Assembly (NCBI RefSeq): GCF_004337985.1
Contig: NW_021940919.1
Coordinates: 1,977,534 to 2,041,533 of the forward strand
From: Pyricularia pennisetigena
Lineage: Eukaryota > Ascomycota > Sordariomycetes > Magnaporthales > Pyriculariaceae
Direction: 5' to 3'
DNA: 64,000 nucleotides
This document shows positions 14,328 through 25,988 of this stretch, piece by piece; the stretch's first letter is position 1, and the number at the start of each line of letters is the position of its first letter. Made by a program: the position numbers and the translations under genes. The notes below the pieces were generated by a model. That model saw only the letters and a program-made list of their open reading frames with translations. It did not search any database and had not been told where the DNA came from.

Positions 14328-14515
14328 TGTTATAGGGTAAACCAACGGCCTTGAGACCGTTAAGTATCCTTATTGGTATTATTACTAACGCTGGGGGAAA
14401 AGGGAGGAAAAGGTGTATGTCCGGGTCGTAGTAATATCCTTCCCTTTATATATTATCCCTGACCCGCTCTTGTATCTTATTACGTAATACGTACCTTAAA
14501 CACGAATCTATAATA
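14328..14515 (-). repeat. Chromovirus 3' LTR
   Basis: 188 bp, beginning TGTTATAGGGTAAA and ending CTATAATA (RIP form of CCATAACA). It aligns without gaps to 21925-22112; the differences are nearly all transitions. Confidence 0.95.
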
Positions 14516-14559
14516 TAGCCCGCATTCGCCCGTCCTTTATCGGGTGTAATCCCCATTTG

Positions 14560-16861
14560 GGGGTATAGGGGCAACCCAGCGGGCGCGTATTTTAATATAA
14601 TTTACCCATCCATTATTCCGGGCGGTATAGGCCCGTGGTCGGGTTTTACCCTCCTATTTTCGGCCGTAATTGTGTCGCGGGCCCCTTATCCCCGGTTCCG
14701 TTTACGGGCGGTTATCGTGGTTCGCCCTTTTATAATTTTGGTTAATATAGGTCCGTAGTCGAATTTTATTTTCCCGCTTTTGGCTGCGGTTATATCGTAG
14801 TTTTTTTATCGTATTTACCGTTTGCGGGTGGTTATCGCGGTTTATTTTCCTTTTATTTTGGGCGGTATAAGGCCGTGGTCGGGTTTTGCCCTCCTGCTTT
14901 TGGTTGCGGTAATGTCGCGGTTTTTTTGTCGTATTTGCCGTTTGCGGGTATTTATCGCGGTTTACCTTCCTTTTATTCTGGGCGGTATAGGACCGTAATC
15001 GGGTTTTACCCTCCTGCTTTTGGTTGCGGTAATGTCGCGGTTTTTTTGTCGTACTTGCCGTTTGCGGGTATTTATCGCGGTTTATTTTCCTTTTATTTTG
15101 GGCGGTATAGGACCGTAATCGGGTTTTGCCCTCCTGCCTTTGGTTACGGTAATATCGCGGTTTTTTTATCGTATTTACCGTTTGCGGGTATTTGTCGCGG
15201 TTTACTTTCCTTTTATTTTGGGCGGTATAAATTCGTTTATTTATTGGCGCAATTCCTTTCCCGTGGTGGTTGCGGTTTTTACCTTTCGCATTTTTCCGCG
15301 TTATCGTTCTGGTCCTTTTTACCTTCCAACTTTTCCTTTATTCGAATCCTTTTCGTCCCTATTCCTTCTTTTCTTTACCATTTTATCGATTTTTCCCGTT
15401 TTCCCCTCGTTTTGCTTTTTATTTGTATTACCTTTATTTCGGTCGACCTTATTTCCTATTTGTTCTTATTTATTATTTATATCGTTATTTATCGTTACCG
15501 CGTCGTTATTATATCCCGGGTTTTCACTTTTTTAATCGCGTTATAAATGGCGTTTGGATAAATTAGTACCGGTGGTGGAGGTGGCCGGCCTCCCCACCGT
15601 AATGGTTAATTACCTTCGTCGCACAATAATAACGGCCGTTTATTTGTAAATCGTATCGATTAAATACCGATTGGGTAATATCGCTAATTTATATTTGCAA
15701 CGTTTTTGTCGCGTTATCGGTACCGCGGAACTCCAGGGTAATTTAAATAACGACGAATATACCGCTCCGGAAAATATATTTATTTTTTGCGTTTTTTGTG
15801 TAAAAGCGTCCAAAACCAACGGGGTTTGGGAATGTGGCTTTACCCCCGACGGTATTAATTATTAGCGATATCGCGACACCAAAAAATCGTATTATTATTA
15901 TAACGAAACCGTTTACGTTTTTAATTTTATTTTCCGCCGCCGTTTGCGAAAATTAAAAACCACGACCTATAATAGTCGTTATATTGTCCAACCTTTAATT
16001 AAAAACACCGTCGTGGATGGTAAAAAAATTTTTGGTAAAAATACCGTGTTATTTCGAAATTTTTTCACCGCGTATATTAATTGGGTCCGCGCCTATTAGG
16101 ACGTACAGGATAAAATAGCGAATTCCGGGGCCGTAACGACTTTTACCAAAACCATTATTTTTACTATTATATCCAATACCCCTTTTCGCAGCGGCGGTAA
16201 TCGTAACCGTTAATTGGTACAAATTTTCGCACGCGGTTTCACTTATTTGGAGGTGCGTTTAACTCCTTTAATATATAATTGTTTCGATAATATTATTAAT
16301 TTTTAAAATTTTTCCAGGAACGCAATACGTCGCGTTATAAAAAAAATTTGCAAAAGGCGCGCCGAAATAATAACGCTTTCGTTATTTTAACTGCCGTTTT
16401 AACCTTTTCCCCCGCCGCTCCTATACGCTAATTTCGCCCCGCGTATTCTTTACGCTTTTTCGCCTTTATTATTACCACGCCCCGTCGACGTTTCGAAACT
16501 TTTTTTTCGCGTTACCCCGTCGCATTTCGTTTTATTCGTGCCCCGATTCGGTATATGTCTAATTCCTCGCGTCCCCGTACCCTATTTCGTTACGCCTTCG
16601 TATTTTTGGTCGTAATATAGGTAAAAACCCGTTTTTTGGAAAATCCCGTCGTAAACCTTTTTCAGTCGAAGGTATTGTCCGACGTTGTACCGCCTTATTG
16701 CGGGAGGTTAACCAATTCGCCAAACAGTGGGAGTTCCCGGTTTTTAAGGACGACGCGGAAAATAATAAAATAAAAAAGGAGGACGTCGAAATAAAAGAAA
16801 AAAATAAAAAGGAGGGAAACCTGGATGGCGAATTGGAAATATATAATTCGGTTTTTAATTA
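14560..16861 (+). pseudogene. Antisense extra ORF of the chromovirus, unknown function
   Basis: I do not recognise this gene. On the strand opposite gag-pol, downstream of the chromodomain, a long damaged reading frame runs to a TAA at 16859-16861. Its N-terminal part is a Gly/Pro/Tyr/Phe-rich region made of five 40-residue repeats (120-bp DNA repeats). A middle block at 15671-16260 contains CVFCVKASKTNGVWECGF, a possible Cys cluster, then YNETVYVFNFIFRRRLRKL. The end (16660-16861) is charged: REVNQFAKQWEFPVFKDD followed by Lys/Glu-rich sequence. Stops are few and mostly TAA/TAG at probable Gln codons, as expected for a RIP-damaged true gene. The frame through the 120-bp repeats is uncertain. 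It could be a captured host gene or an element-specific factor. Confidence 0.5.
14618..15230 (+). repeat. 120-bp tandem repeat, about five units
   Basis: Five units of exactly 120 bp start at 14641, 14761, 14881, 15001 and 15121, each with GGGTTTT(A/G)CCCTCC or a degraded version near its start. The first two units are most diverged; the last is cut short near 15230. A length of 120 bp keeps frame (40 codons), consistent with a repeat protein rather than random satellite growth. Confidence 0.93.
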
Positions 16862-17156
16862 ATATTTTATCGCCGCGCAAAATTATCGTTTCGTTTTATA
16901 TATATTAATTTAATTTAAGGATTGGGTGGGTGGGATGCGGCCACGTCGCCCCAAAAATGGGCGCGGGTTATATAACCGTCGGTTTATTTTTATTATATTT
17001 CGCCCCGGTAAAAGGTTTAATTTTGCGTATTTTTTTTACCGTACGTTTAATTAAATTAATATTAATTTTGGGTTTACCGCGTCGTTTTTTTTCCGGGGAA
17101 CCGTCGACCTTTTAATTAATTATAGCAGCTTTTTGGTCCGGTTGGATATTTAATTA

Positions 17157-20100
17157 TTAACGCCGTTTCGATATTGGGCCATTATTTGTTTGGGCCGGCC
17201 CCCATTTTGCGTCGAATTCGTCCAATACCCGTATATTTTCTACTATTACCAAATCTTCCCACGTGGGTTTATCGTATTTTTTCCATTTTATTAAAATTTT
17301 GCGTTTACGTTTTTTTTTTACTGCGTTTTTCGCGGCCAAAATTTCCTTTATTACCCATTCCTCCGCGGTTTTATTATTTAAATCGGATAGGATTAATAAC
17401 GGGCCGGGTTTAATATTGGTACGAATTTAAAACGGTAATAGGTCGTCCGCGGTTTTTTCGATTAATTCCACGTAAAAAATGGGGTGGATTTTTTTCGGGA
17501 TATTTAACGTAATTATTAACGGTGTAGGAATTGTTACGACCGTATATTTATTCGCCACGAAATTAAACTTTTTATTCGGGCGATTAGTTTTAACGTTCCG
17601 TAGGTTGAAAAAAATTTTATCCTTTATTTTGAAACGGTTCGCCGGTTTCCGTATTTTATTCGCGTTTTTTTTTGGCGTTATTATATATAAACTATCGCGG
17701 CGTGGGCCACGTTTATACCGTTTTTAAAATGTTATAAAAACAAATTCGCGCGATTTTTGGGCGTGGAGCCCGGTCGTCCGTTTACCTATATTACCGGGAC
17801 CGCGTTTATTTCGTATTTTAATAATAATTTATTAAAATTAATTCCCGTAGTTAACGAATTCCTATTATTTAACGTTAATTAAACGGCCGGTAAATATCCG
17901 GGTTAATTTGTTTGGTCGAATACCACAAAAACTTTTAGGTAATGTTCCATTTCCTAATTAATCCGTTCCGTACCCCCGTCCGTTTTTAAATGGTAGGACG
18001 TCGATAATAATTGTAAAATTTTTATTTATCGGTACAATTCCGACCAAAAACCCCTTACCCAATCCGACCCCCGGTCCGATATAATCGCGTTAAAAAAACC
18101 TTTAAACCGCCACCAGGTGGAAACGAATTTCGCGGTACAAATTTCGGTTTTTATCGAATTTATCGCTTTTAATTGGATATATTTGGAAAATTTATTAATT
18201 ATAACCATTATATAACGCGGCGCGTCCGTATTATTGCTTGGGAAATCCATTATAAAATCGATGGAAATTTGTTTCCAAAATTTGTCCGGTATTAGTAGGG
18301 GTTATAGCAGTTTTTATTTGCGTCGTTTCGATGGTTTTATCCTGCGGTATATATTGCAATTGCGTACGAATTGTCGGATATATTCGACCATCCCGTCCCA
18401 ATAATAATTTCGAACCAGGATCGTAAATATGTTATTTTTACCGTAATAACCAATTATTGGGGATTCGTGGGTTCGTTGCAAAATTGCCGTGGTTAAAAGT
18501 TCCTAATTAGGTAATTAAAAACGGTTTTTATATAATAACGTACCGGAGGCGTTTATTAAATAATCCGCTATTTATATTATCGTTTCGGTTTCGGGTGGGA
18601 ATTGTTTTATATTTTATTAAACCGCGTTACGTTTGTGGGCGTATACCGGGTTTTTTTCCATTATTTCGTTCCGAAATTCTGCTATATAAAATTGTTGGAA
18701 AATAAATATTTTTTCCGGGACCGCCGGTAATATATTTTATAATAATGTTTAAAAAATGCCGATTATGGTTTTGCTGGGTATTGGGCGTAATATTATCGTT
18801 CGTTTTTTTTCGTTAATTTTATCCTGTTCCCGTTTCGATAGCGCGTCGGGGATTATCGCGTATTTCCCCGGTCGGTACTTTAAAACGTAATTAAATTTGG
18901 ATAAGATTTCGGTTTACCGCATTTGTCGTTCCGACATTATCCTCGGTTTCGTAAAATATTCGAGCGTTTTATAATTCGTAAAAATGGTAAAAGGAAAACG
19001 GATACTGCGTAATTCCGCCTCCTATATTTATAAATAATGGACGACCGCGAGCAATTTTTTATCGTAAATAATATAATTACGTTGGGCCGTCGTTAATTTA
19101 ACGGAATGGAATATTACCGGTTTTTATAACCCGTTTTTCCCTTTTTATACTAATACCCCCCCGATAATTACGCCGGAATAATCCGTTTCTATTTTCGTTT
19201 CCGTTTCGTCGTTCCATTAAACCAATATTAGCGTTTGCAAAAATGTTTATTTAAATGTTTTAAAAGCAACGTCCTTTTCCGGTATCCATTTAAACGGTAT
19301 TCCTTTTTAGTAAATCGAAATAAAAACGCCGTTAAACCCGAATACCCGTTTATAAAATCCCGGTAAAAATTTGCGAATTTTAGGAAACCGCGCAATTTTC
19401 GTAATTTCGTCGGGGTTTCCCATTCCCGGATCGCGCGTAATTTTTCCGGATCGGTTTCCACGTTTATATTAACGTATATAATAAACCCCAAATATTTAAC
19501 GGAAATAACCGCGAACGCGTTTTTATCGAAATCCAAATTTAAACCCGCCTTTTTTAATTTTCCCAAAATATGGGTAATTTTCCGTTAATAATCCGTTTTG
19601 GAACCGGACGTATATATTAAAATATCGTCCAAATATGCTAATATGTAATCGTCCAATATATTCCCGAGGACGCCGTTAATATATCGTTGGAACGTGGCCG
19701 GGGCGCCCGCTAATTCGAATAAATACATTAACCATTCGAACAATCCGAATTTTGTGCGAAAAATTGTAAAATGTTTATCCTTTTCGGTTACGGGTAATTT
19801 ATGGAAAACTGCGCGCACGTTTATTTTAATAAACTATTTTATTCCGGATAAGGAGCGGAATATTTTTTTAATTAATGGTAAAAAATACCGGTCCTATATT
19901 ATAATAGCGTTTAATATTTTATAATCGACGTATAAACGCCATTTTCCAAAAGTTTTCCGGATTATTAGGACCGGGGTTACGGTTAACGACGCGTTTATTC
20001 GGATCCATTTTTTGTCCATTATATTAATTATTTATCGCCGTAATTCCAACAATTAATCGCGCGGTATATAATATAACCGGCCTTATAATAACGGCGGGGA

Positions 20101-21895
20101 TTTACCGTCGCTATCCTTTTGGATCCGGATATAATAATCCAATTCGCCCCTATACGGGGGTAAAACCGAAATTTTACCGTCGTTAAATAAGTTTTCGAAA
20201 CCTTTTAATTTTGCGGGTAACGTCGCCGGGGGCCTTGCGTCGTTTTTATTTACCGCCGTTAGGGTTAGGACCCGGGTTATATTTTGTAACGAAATAAAAA
20301 CGAATTCCATTTGTTCGCTCGTATTTTTTTTTGTTTTTCGGGCCGCGGCCAGGAATACGTTACCTATAACCACCGTGGGTTTCCCGTTTTTTGGGCGCAA
20401 GGATAATTTTTGCACGGATAACCCTTTAACGGACCCTATTTTTAACCCTCCCTAATTTGGGTTAAATACCATTTTCCGGTGGGTTATCCAAAGGAATCCC
20501 AGGAGCAGGTCCTGCGTTAATCCCGGAATTATATAAAAAAATATCGGCGCGGACCAGCCGTCGATATCCACGTCGCAATTATTTATTTCCCGTATATTGG
20601 TTCGTATTTGTCCCGTTACCGTGCCCAACCGGCGGATTTATGGTAAAAAAACCTTTATTATTCCCAATTTTTCGGTACAATTTTTATTTATAACCGCGTA
20701 ATATTTGCACCCTAAATCCATTTGTGCAATAATAAATTTCGTCAAATTAGTTAAAACCGGGATAAAAAATGGTCGTTTATTTATTATAATTTATATTTTT
20801 TTAACTGTTTTTTCCGATCCATATTTATTGGCGTATTATAAGGTGGTCCGGGCCCGTCGCGTCGGCCTTCCTTTAAGCTAAAATTATGGTCCAAAATTAA
20901 TTTTTTCCTTTTTCGGGGTCGTTTGGCGTCGGACGTATAACCGGTGCGAATTGGCAATTTTGGACGTAATGGGAGGCGGACCCGCAACGGAAACAGGCCC
21001 CCGTTTTACGGCGTCGCTGGAATTTTTGGGCGGATATTTATAAAGCCCTATCCTTCCCTTTATTTTTATCCAATCGGCGCCTTTTTCGCTTTTTACCAAC
21101 GTTATGGCGGTTTCGGCCAATTTTTATCGCTAATACGCCCGTTATTATTATATTTTTTAAATTTGTTTATAAAGAATTTGGAAAGGGGGCGTTCCGTTTT
21201 TAACCGAAACGTTTATCCAAATCGATAACCTTTAAATCCTGGGCGATATAGCGGTATATAACAATAAATCCGTGGTAAAAATCGGAAACGATACCCCTTT
21301 TTACCGACGCCTTTTTTATCCGGTTAACGACCCGGAAACGCAAATAATTAGCCCGTATTTCGTTTAATTATTCGAAACCCCCGGCCGCAGTAAAAAGGCG
21401 TTCGAATTTGGTAAGGAAATATGCGAACGATTCGCCGTATCGTATTCGGAATACCTCCAGCTCGGCGAAGGTTTAGGTTTTTTTATAAAAATCGTCGTAC
21501 GTGCGTCCCAAATATTCGATAAAATTTTCGTGGTTATACCCCCCTCCCGTACCCTTTATTTCGTAAAAAAAACGGACGATATCCTGTATTATAATAATAA
21601 AATTAAATTATACGTATTCGAATTGGTCGCGCTAATTCCCGACAAATTCCGCGTCGCGTACTAATTTGTACGAAATAATTTATTTTTAAACTGTAAACGC
21701 AGCCGGTGCGCCGTCGTATAATGGGGGGTTACGTAAAGGTTTCCTTTTGGGGCGTTGTTTTTGCGCGATCGCGCCTGCGTTTAAGGAATATAATTGTATT
21801 TAAACGATACGTTCCTCCAATATCGCGATATTCGCGACCAGGTTTTGGTAAAAGTTGTAAATTTCCTTTCCCGGGCCTGGCCTTGGGTCAGCCAT
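17157..21895 (-). pseudogene. Chromovirus gag-pol pseudogene
   Basis: Gag starts at an ATG at 21895 (MADPRPGPGKEIYNFYQNL), 29 bp inside the 5' LTR. A CCHC zinc knuckle, CFRCGSASHYVQNC, lies at 20954-20995. The RT block includes FELAGAPATFQRYINGVLG and the intact catalytic box YLDDILIYT near 19613-19636. RT and RNase H continue at 19228-19566. The integrase core (about 17930-18290) keeps the three acidic positions, in ISIDF, IISDRGSDW and GGTERIN, but the zinc-binding region has lost a Cys (NCNIYRR). The chromodomain is at 17157-17339 (ILIKWKKYDKPTWE). Gag and pol appear to share a single broken frame. No active product is expected. Confidence 0.9.
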
Positions 21896-21924
21896 TATCG
21901 TGTTTTGATTTAAGCGTTAGTAAA

Positions 21925-22112
21925 TATTATAGGGTAAATTAACGGTTTTAAAACCGTTAAATATCCTTATTGGTATTATTACTAACGCTGGGGGAAAAGG
22001 GAGGAAAAGGTGTATATCCGGGTCGTGGTAATGTCCTTCCCTTTATATATTATCCCTAACCAGCTCTTGTATCTTATTACGTGATACGTGCCTTAGGCAC
22101 GAATCCATAACA
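21925..22112 (-). repeat. Chromovirus 5' LTR
   Basis: 188 bp, ending CCATAACA and followed immediately by the target duplication TCGCT. Transcription of gag-pol would start in this copy, reading toward lower coordinates. Confidence 0.95.
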
Positions 22113-22911
22113 TCGCTTACGTTTTTGGCGGAACAATTTTTTTATTCCCAAAAATTGGAAATTTGTGGGTTCGAACCGGTTAAAAAGGCGTAAATATTAT
22201 TTTAATTATTGCAATTCCCTACGCAAAAAGTCGGTTTCGATAAACGCAGGAAATTTATTATTAAAACGGTATTCGACCCTATTAACGCGTAAACGTTTTC
22301 GGATTTGAGGGTTTTGTAATAATTTTTAAAAAAAAAATATTCGCGATAGGGTAGGTCGGGTAATTTCGTAAAAATTTACCGTTATTATTTAAACGTGGAT
22401 AAATTGCGTAAAATTGGTGCGTCGGTAACGGTTACGCCAAAATTTGGTAATATGGCGAATAAATTTAATTTCGGGGTTTATTTGCGTTTCGGATTTGGAT
22501 TTTTTCGGTATTTGTTTTTAATCGATTAAAAAGGGCCTAAATTCCCATTTATTTTCGAATATAGGATTGGCGATAATAATTGGAATAACGATAAAAACGA
22601 AAGTAATTGCGATATTAATAGAGGTAATAGGGTTAGGTCAAACGTAAAATATTGGGTTACAGGTTACGCGGATAAGAATATTTTTTCGGGTATATCCATT
22701 AATATTACTGGAAATATGTTTTCCATTATTAAATCCGGGTTTAGTTTGGTTTAATATTATATCCAATAAAGTTTAATATGCGTAAATATATAAAATAATA
22801 ATAGAAATTTTTTATTTTTTTATATATCGGGGGGAATAGTAGTTGGCGATATCGCAGTATTGGGTGTTTTATTGGTGGTACCGCTATAAACGGCGAAATG
22901 CGACAAAATGT

Positions 22912-24776
22912 TAGTCTCAGGGCTCATCCCTGAAGCCCAAAGCTCCACAATTGATCCACTCCGTTCGCTTCGCTCCACTTCGTGGCTCAATTGCGGCTTT
23001 GCAATGTACCTGTGGGTCCATCCAAAGAACGCTTTGGTTCAGGTCTAAGGACAACTTGTCGATTTTCGCCGTTTATGGCGGTATTTTTGACCTTTTTTTA
23101 ACCGAAACTCCTTTATTATTCCACAACCACGCATAATATCGAAAAAATAAATTATCGTTGAAAATAGCGTTTAATACCGCTATTAGCAGCAATTCGATTT
23201 ATTTTATTATTTGTTATAATGGCCGAATTCGATACCAGCTGCCCTTAATCCGTTCATGGCGGTACTGCTTTTTCGATTTTTTTTTCGATTTTCGATTTTT
23301 TTTAATATTATTTTTAATTCTTGACCCAATTTTATAATTTTTGCACGTGGAGGGTCGTATATGCTTTTATATCGTTATACTAAATTTTGGTGCATATATT
23401 AGATTAAATAAGCAGTTAAATAGGCGGATAGTCAAAGTATATACTTTTTTGTATATAATTTACAATCGAAACTCGTTTATATTTTTACCAATTTTAACGA
23501 TAATAAAACCAAAACTTCAGAAGTCCGATTACGTATATAAGCAAGCGTCCAAACCCAGTCCTGCCTATAATATCGGCTTTAAAAATTGTTTAATAAAAGA
23601 AAATGCTCAATGTGTATTTTATAAATCTTTTTGCTTTATTCAATTAATTTTATATTATTCTTGTTTTGCAGCCAAATCTTGTGGTTTTTGCACGTGGGGG
23701 GTGGCATATTCATATTTAATATAATACTACACTTTTGTACGCTTATCTAATTATTTTAGCCGTTAAATATGCGGATAGGTAAAGTGTATTCATTTTTATA
23801 TACATTTTGCAATCGAAATGTTTTTATATTTTTACCAATTTTAACATTAATAAAATCAAAGTTTGTAAAAGTGGATTGTGTATATAAATAAACGTTAACG
23901 TGAAACGCAATTTACAATACCGGCCCTTTTTATTTTTTTATAATAAAAAATGCTAGATTTGTGTTATTTTTATATTTTTTGCTTTATTTAATTGAATAAA
24001 ATTTATAGCAGAAAACTCATCTAAAATTTATTAACAGACTTATAAAGGAATGTATCAACCAAAAATATTTTCATTCTACCATCATTTGCGTAAATTATTT
24101 AATTTTTTAACAAATTGTTAATTTATATAAAAATATTAATAAAACTTTTATTTTAACCGATAATTGCATGCACTTTGCAGTGTTAGGTTCACTAAGTTTT
24201 AAAAACTGTAAATTCAATTGAAGTTACTATTATATACCATTATTTAAAATAAAAATTGAATATAATGAAAAATTACAGATTTTATTTAATATTTTAATAT
24301 TTTTCCATATACAGTAGCTATTTAAACGCGGCGGGCATTCAAATGATCAACAAACTCCAATTAATTCAACGCAAATTACTATATGTTTTTATAGTTTTTA
24401 TTAGTTTTTTTATTCATATATTTAAATATATATTATAGTTACACCATTTTTTTTACTATTATAATGCGAATATATTATATATACCCGCTATAAACGGTAA
24501 AATACTACAAATTATCCTTATATTAATAAAATAATTATCAGCGATATCGCAATATTAGGTATATTATTAATAATACCATTACAAACGGCGAAATGCGACA
24601 AATTATCGTTGGTGGTACCGCCATGAACGGCGAAATGCGACAAGATGTCCTCAAACTAGAACGAGCGCGATCTTTTCGGCCAATGTAATTGGTCGAAAAG
24701 CCATGTGGCTGAAAGGTATATGGAGCGCTCGGTCCCCACTGCGAAGCAGGGGGGTTTAGTTTAAGCATTGAGACTA
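22912..24776 (-). mobile_element. Short non-autonomous TAGTCTCAG element, 1.86 kb (copy N1)
   Basis: It begins TAGTCTCAGGGCTCA and ends in the inverse motif (TTGAGACTA), with no transposase gene. The first ~350 bp matches the RecQ-side end of copy B and the last ~210 bp the DUF6589-side end. The interior is AT-rich, with an internal direct duplication: the motif TTTTTGCACGTGG occurs near 23338 and again near 23685. The 9-bp flanks differ (ACAAAATGT and GCAAATTAC), so its right end has probably recombined with that of copy A. ORFs inside it are not supported as genes. Confidence 0.82.
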
Positions 24777-25624
24777 GCAAATTACCCTGCGCCCATTTGG
24801 CGAAATAAATTCATTATATGCACTTGGATTAGCATAAATACTAAGGCACCCACTAATTGCGAATTTTAGGGATTCCAACCCTGTATGTTTTAATGGACTT
24901 AAACCATTAAAGATAGCAATAAACCCTGCATTTGGCAATTATAAACCTATAACCGTTAAAAAGTAAACGGTATAGCAAATCCTAAATTAAATAAGGTGTA
25001 TATTTTTAAGCGATTAAATTAGTTAATTATAGCTATAAATTAGCGAATTGCAACTATAGTTTAAACTACCTTATAATGGAAAAAAGCTTTAAATCGGGCC
25101 TTCCAGGCCTAATTCCAACAAATAGGGGGCCTAAGCCCAGCCTACACGAAGTTCTAACCGCTAAAATACAAGCTTTAAACCTGCAATGAAAAACGTTGAT
25201 TACGCAAATGGTTAATTTTGAAAAATAATTTAATAATTAACTACCCCATTAATTTTAAGAAGTGTAAGTTTATGTATTGTAATAGTATTACGGGGTTTAA
25301 TATCCTTAATAGCGGTAATTTCGATCCCAATTCCGTTACCGAACCATATAATCCACCGTGTAACTTAATTATAGGTGACGGAATAGGTTGACAATTGTCC
25401 AAACGGGTATTCTTTTCACCGAAAATTGTAAAATAGTAGGGGTTAGCAATGACGATTTGTGGAAACAGGCTTTAATAAAGCATTGCAGGGCTATAAAAGC
25501 AACCGAATTTATTTCCAACCCTGAAATTGGTTATACTTTACCAAATTACGAGCAATTAATCCTAATATTATTTATAAAAAACAATTTAACCAAAGAACCT
25601 CTAAATCCATTATATGGTATTTTA
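24777..25624 (+). mobile_element. Copia-I fragment: leader and start of gag
   Basis: This matches the inverse of about 6390-7240 of Copia-I: leader sequence, then a gag start (possible ATG at 25272) and the conserved block FISNPEIGYTLPNYEQLI near 25500-25560. It is cut on the left by the end of copy A/N1 and on the right, within gag, by the Copia-II LTR at 25625. The frame carries RIP-type stops. Confidence 0.8.
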
Positions 25625-25675
25625 TGTGAGGAGGTTACGAGATAGAATAAGCTTAATTTTGAACGCGGGGAAAAG
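25625..25675 (-). repeat. Copia-II 3' LTR, outer part
   Basis: The first 51 bp of the LTR (TGTGAGGAGGTTACGAGATA...), ending in GGGGAAAAG, which is also the left copy of the target duplication of element B. Confidence 0.92.
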
Positions 25676-25836
25676 TAGTCTCAGTGCTCAGACTAGACCC
25701 CCCTGCTTCGCAGTGGGGACCGAGCGCTCCATATACCTTTTAGCCACATGGCTTTTCGACCAATTACATTGGCCGAAAAAATCGCGCTCGTTCTAATCTA
25801 AGGACAATTTGTCGCATTTCGCCGTTTATGGCGGTA
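25676..25836 (+). repeat. Terminal hairpin module type 2 (DUF6589-side end of B)
   Basis: About 160 bp from the TAGTCTCAG end to a GTTTATGGCGGTA motif. Visible hairpins: TAGTCT/AGACTA; CCCCCTGC-TTC-GCAGTGGGG; AGCC-ACAT-GGCT; CGACCAAT-TAC-ATTGGCCG; CGCC-GTTTAT-GGCG. Related copies sit at the type-2 ends near 24776, 47250, 52873, 54093, 55430 and (truncated) 57004. Confidence 0.85.
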
Positions 25837-25988
25837 CCACCAACAAAACACCCAATGCTGCGATATCGCCAACCACCATTCCCCCCGACACACAAAAAAA
25901 TAAAAAATTTCTACCACCATACCATATATTTACGCATATTAACCTTTATTCGATATACCATTAAACCAAATAAAACCCGAGTCCAATA

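Larger units (their letters stand above)
14328..22112 (-). mobile_element. Ty3/Gypsy chromovirus inserted in copy A
   Basis: A 7785-bp LTR retrotransposon with two 188-bp LTRs and a perfect 5-bp target duplication TCGCT (14323-14327 and 22113-22117). On the minus strand it carries gag with a CCHC knuckle, RT, RNase H, integrase and a C-terminal chromodomain. These are the hallmarks of chromoviruses, whose chromodomain is thought to direct insertion to heterochromatin. Between the chromodomain and the 3' LTR is 2.6 kb of additional sequence with an ORF on the opposite strand. All frames are damaged by RIP. Confidence 0.96.
11631..22726 (-). pseudogene. DUF6589-like pseudogene of copy A (split by chromovirus)
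   Basis: The copy A counterpart of the copy B gene at 25989-29313. It starts at an ATG at 22726, runs to 22118, is interrupted by the chromovirus, resumes at 14327 and ends at 11631. The last 84 codons are open (11631-11882), ending KPPIS against KPPIL in copy B. The segment around 12380-12646 on the opposite strand is the shadow of the conserved C-terminal DUF6589-like region. Numerous RIP-type stops make it non-functional, but comparing A with B allows mutated positions to be recognised because the two copies decayed independently. Confidence 0.65.
1..24776 (-). mobile_element. Giant TAGTCTCAG-family transposon, copy A (interrupted, left end outside window)
   Basis: Copy A is homologous to copy B in inverse orientation: 1-560 matches about 32810-33360, 8288-14327 continues through the SNF2 and DUF6589-like genes, and 22118-22911 matches the DUF6589-side end. 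It is split by Copia-I (561-8282) and by a chromovirus (14328-22112), each with its own target duplication, so the parts can be rejoined unambiguously. Its final ~140 bp has been replaced by a short derivative (22912-24776). The right flank is Copia-I leader sequence beginning GCAAATTAC. The other end, with the MAPKKR and RecQ genes, lies before the window. All reading frames are RIP-damaged. Strand is given as the direction of the DUF6589-like gene. Confidence 0.85.

Noticed and set aside
14875..15546. 223-codon ORF read as a stand-alone gene
   Set aside because: It is part of the 120-bp repeat array at the start of the antisense ORF and stops before the downstream conserved block; treated as part of that pseudogene.
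16695..16880. Minus-strand 61-codon ORF with hydrophobic residues
   Set aside because: It is the shadow of the Lys/Glu-rich C-terminus of the plus-strand antisense ORF.
23341..23724. 127-codon ORF in N1, partly shared with 51298-51738
   Set aside because: It lies in the non-coding interior of the short derivatives, changes start and end between copies, spans an internal duplication and has low-complexity composition.
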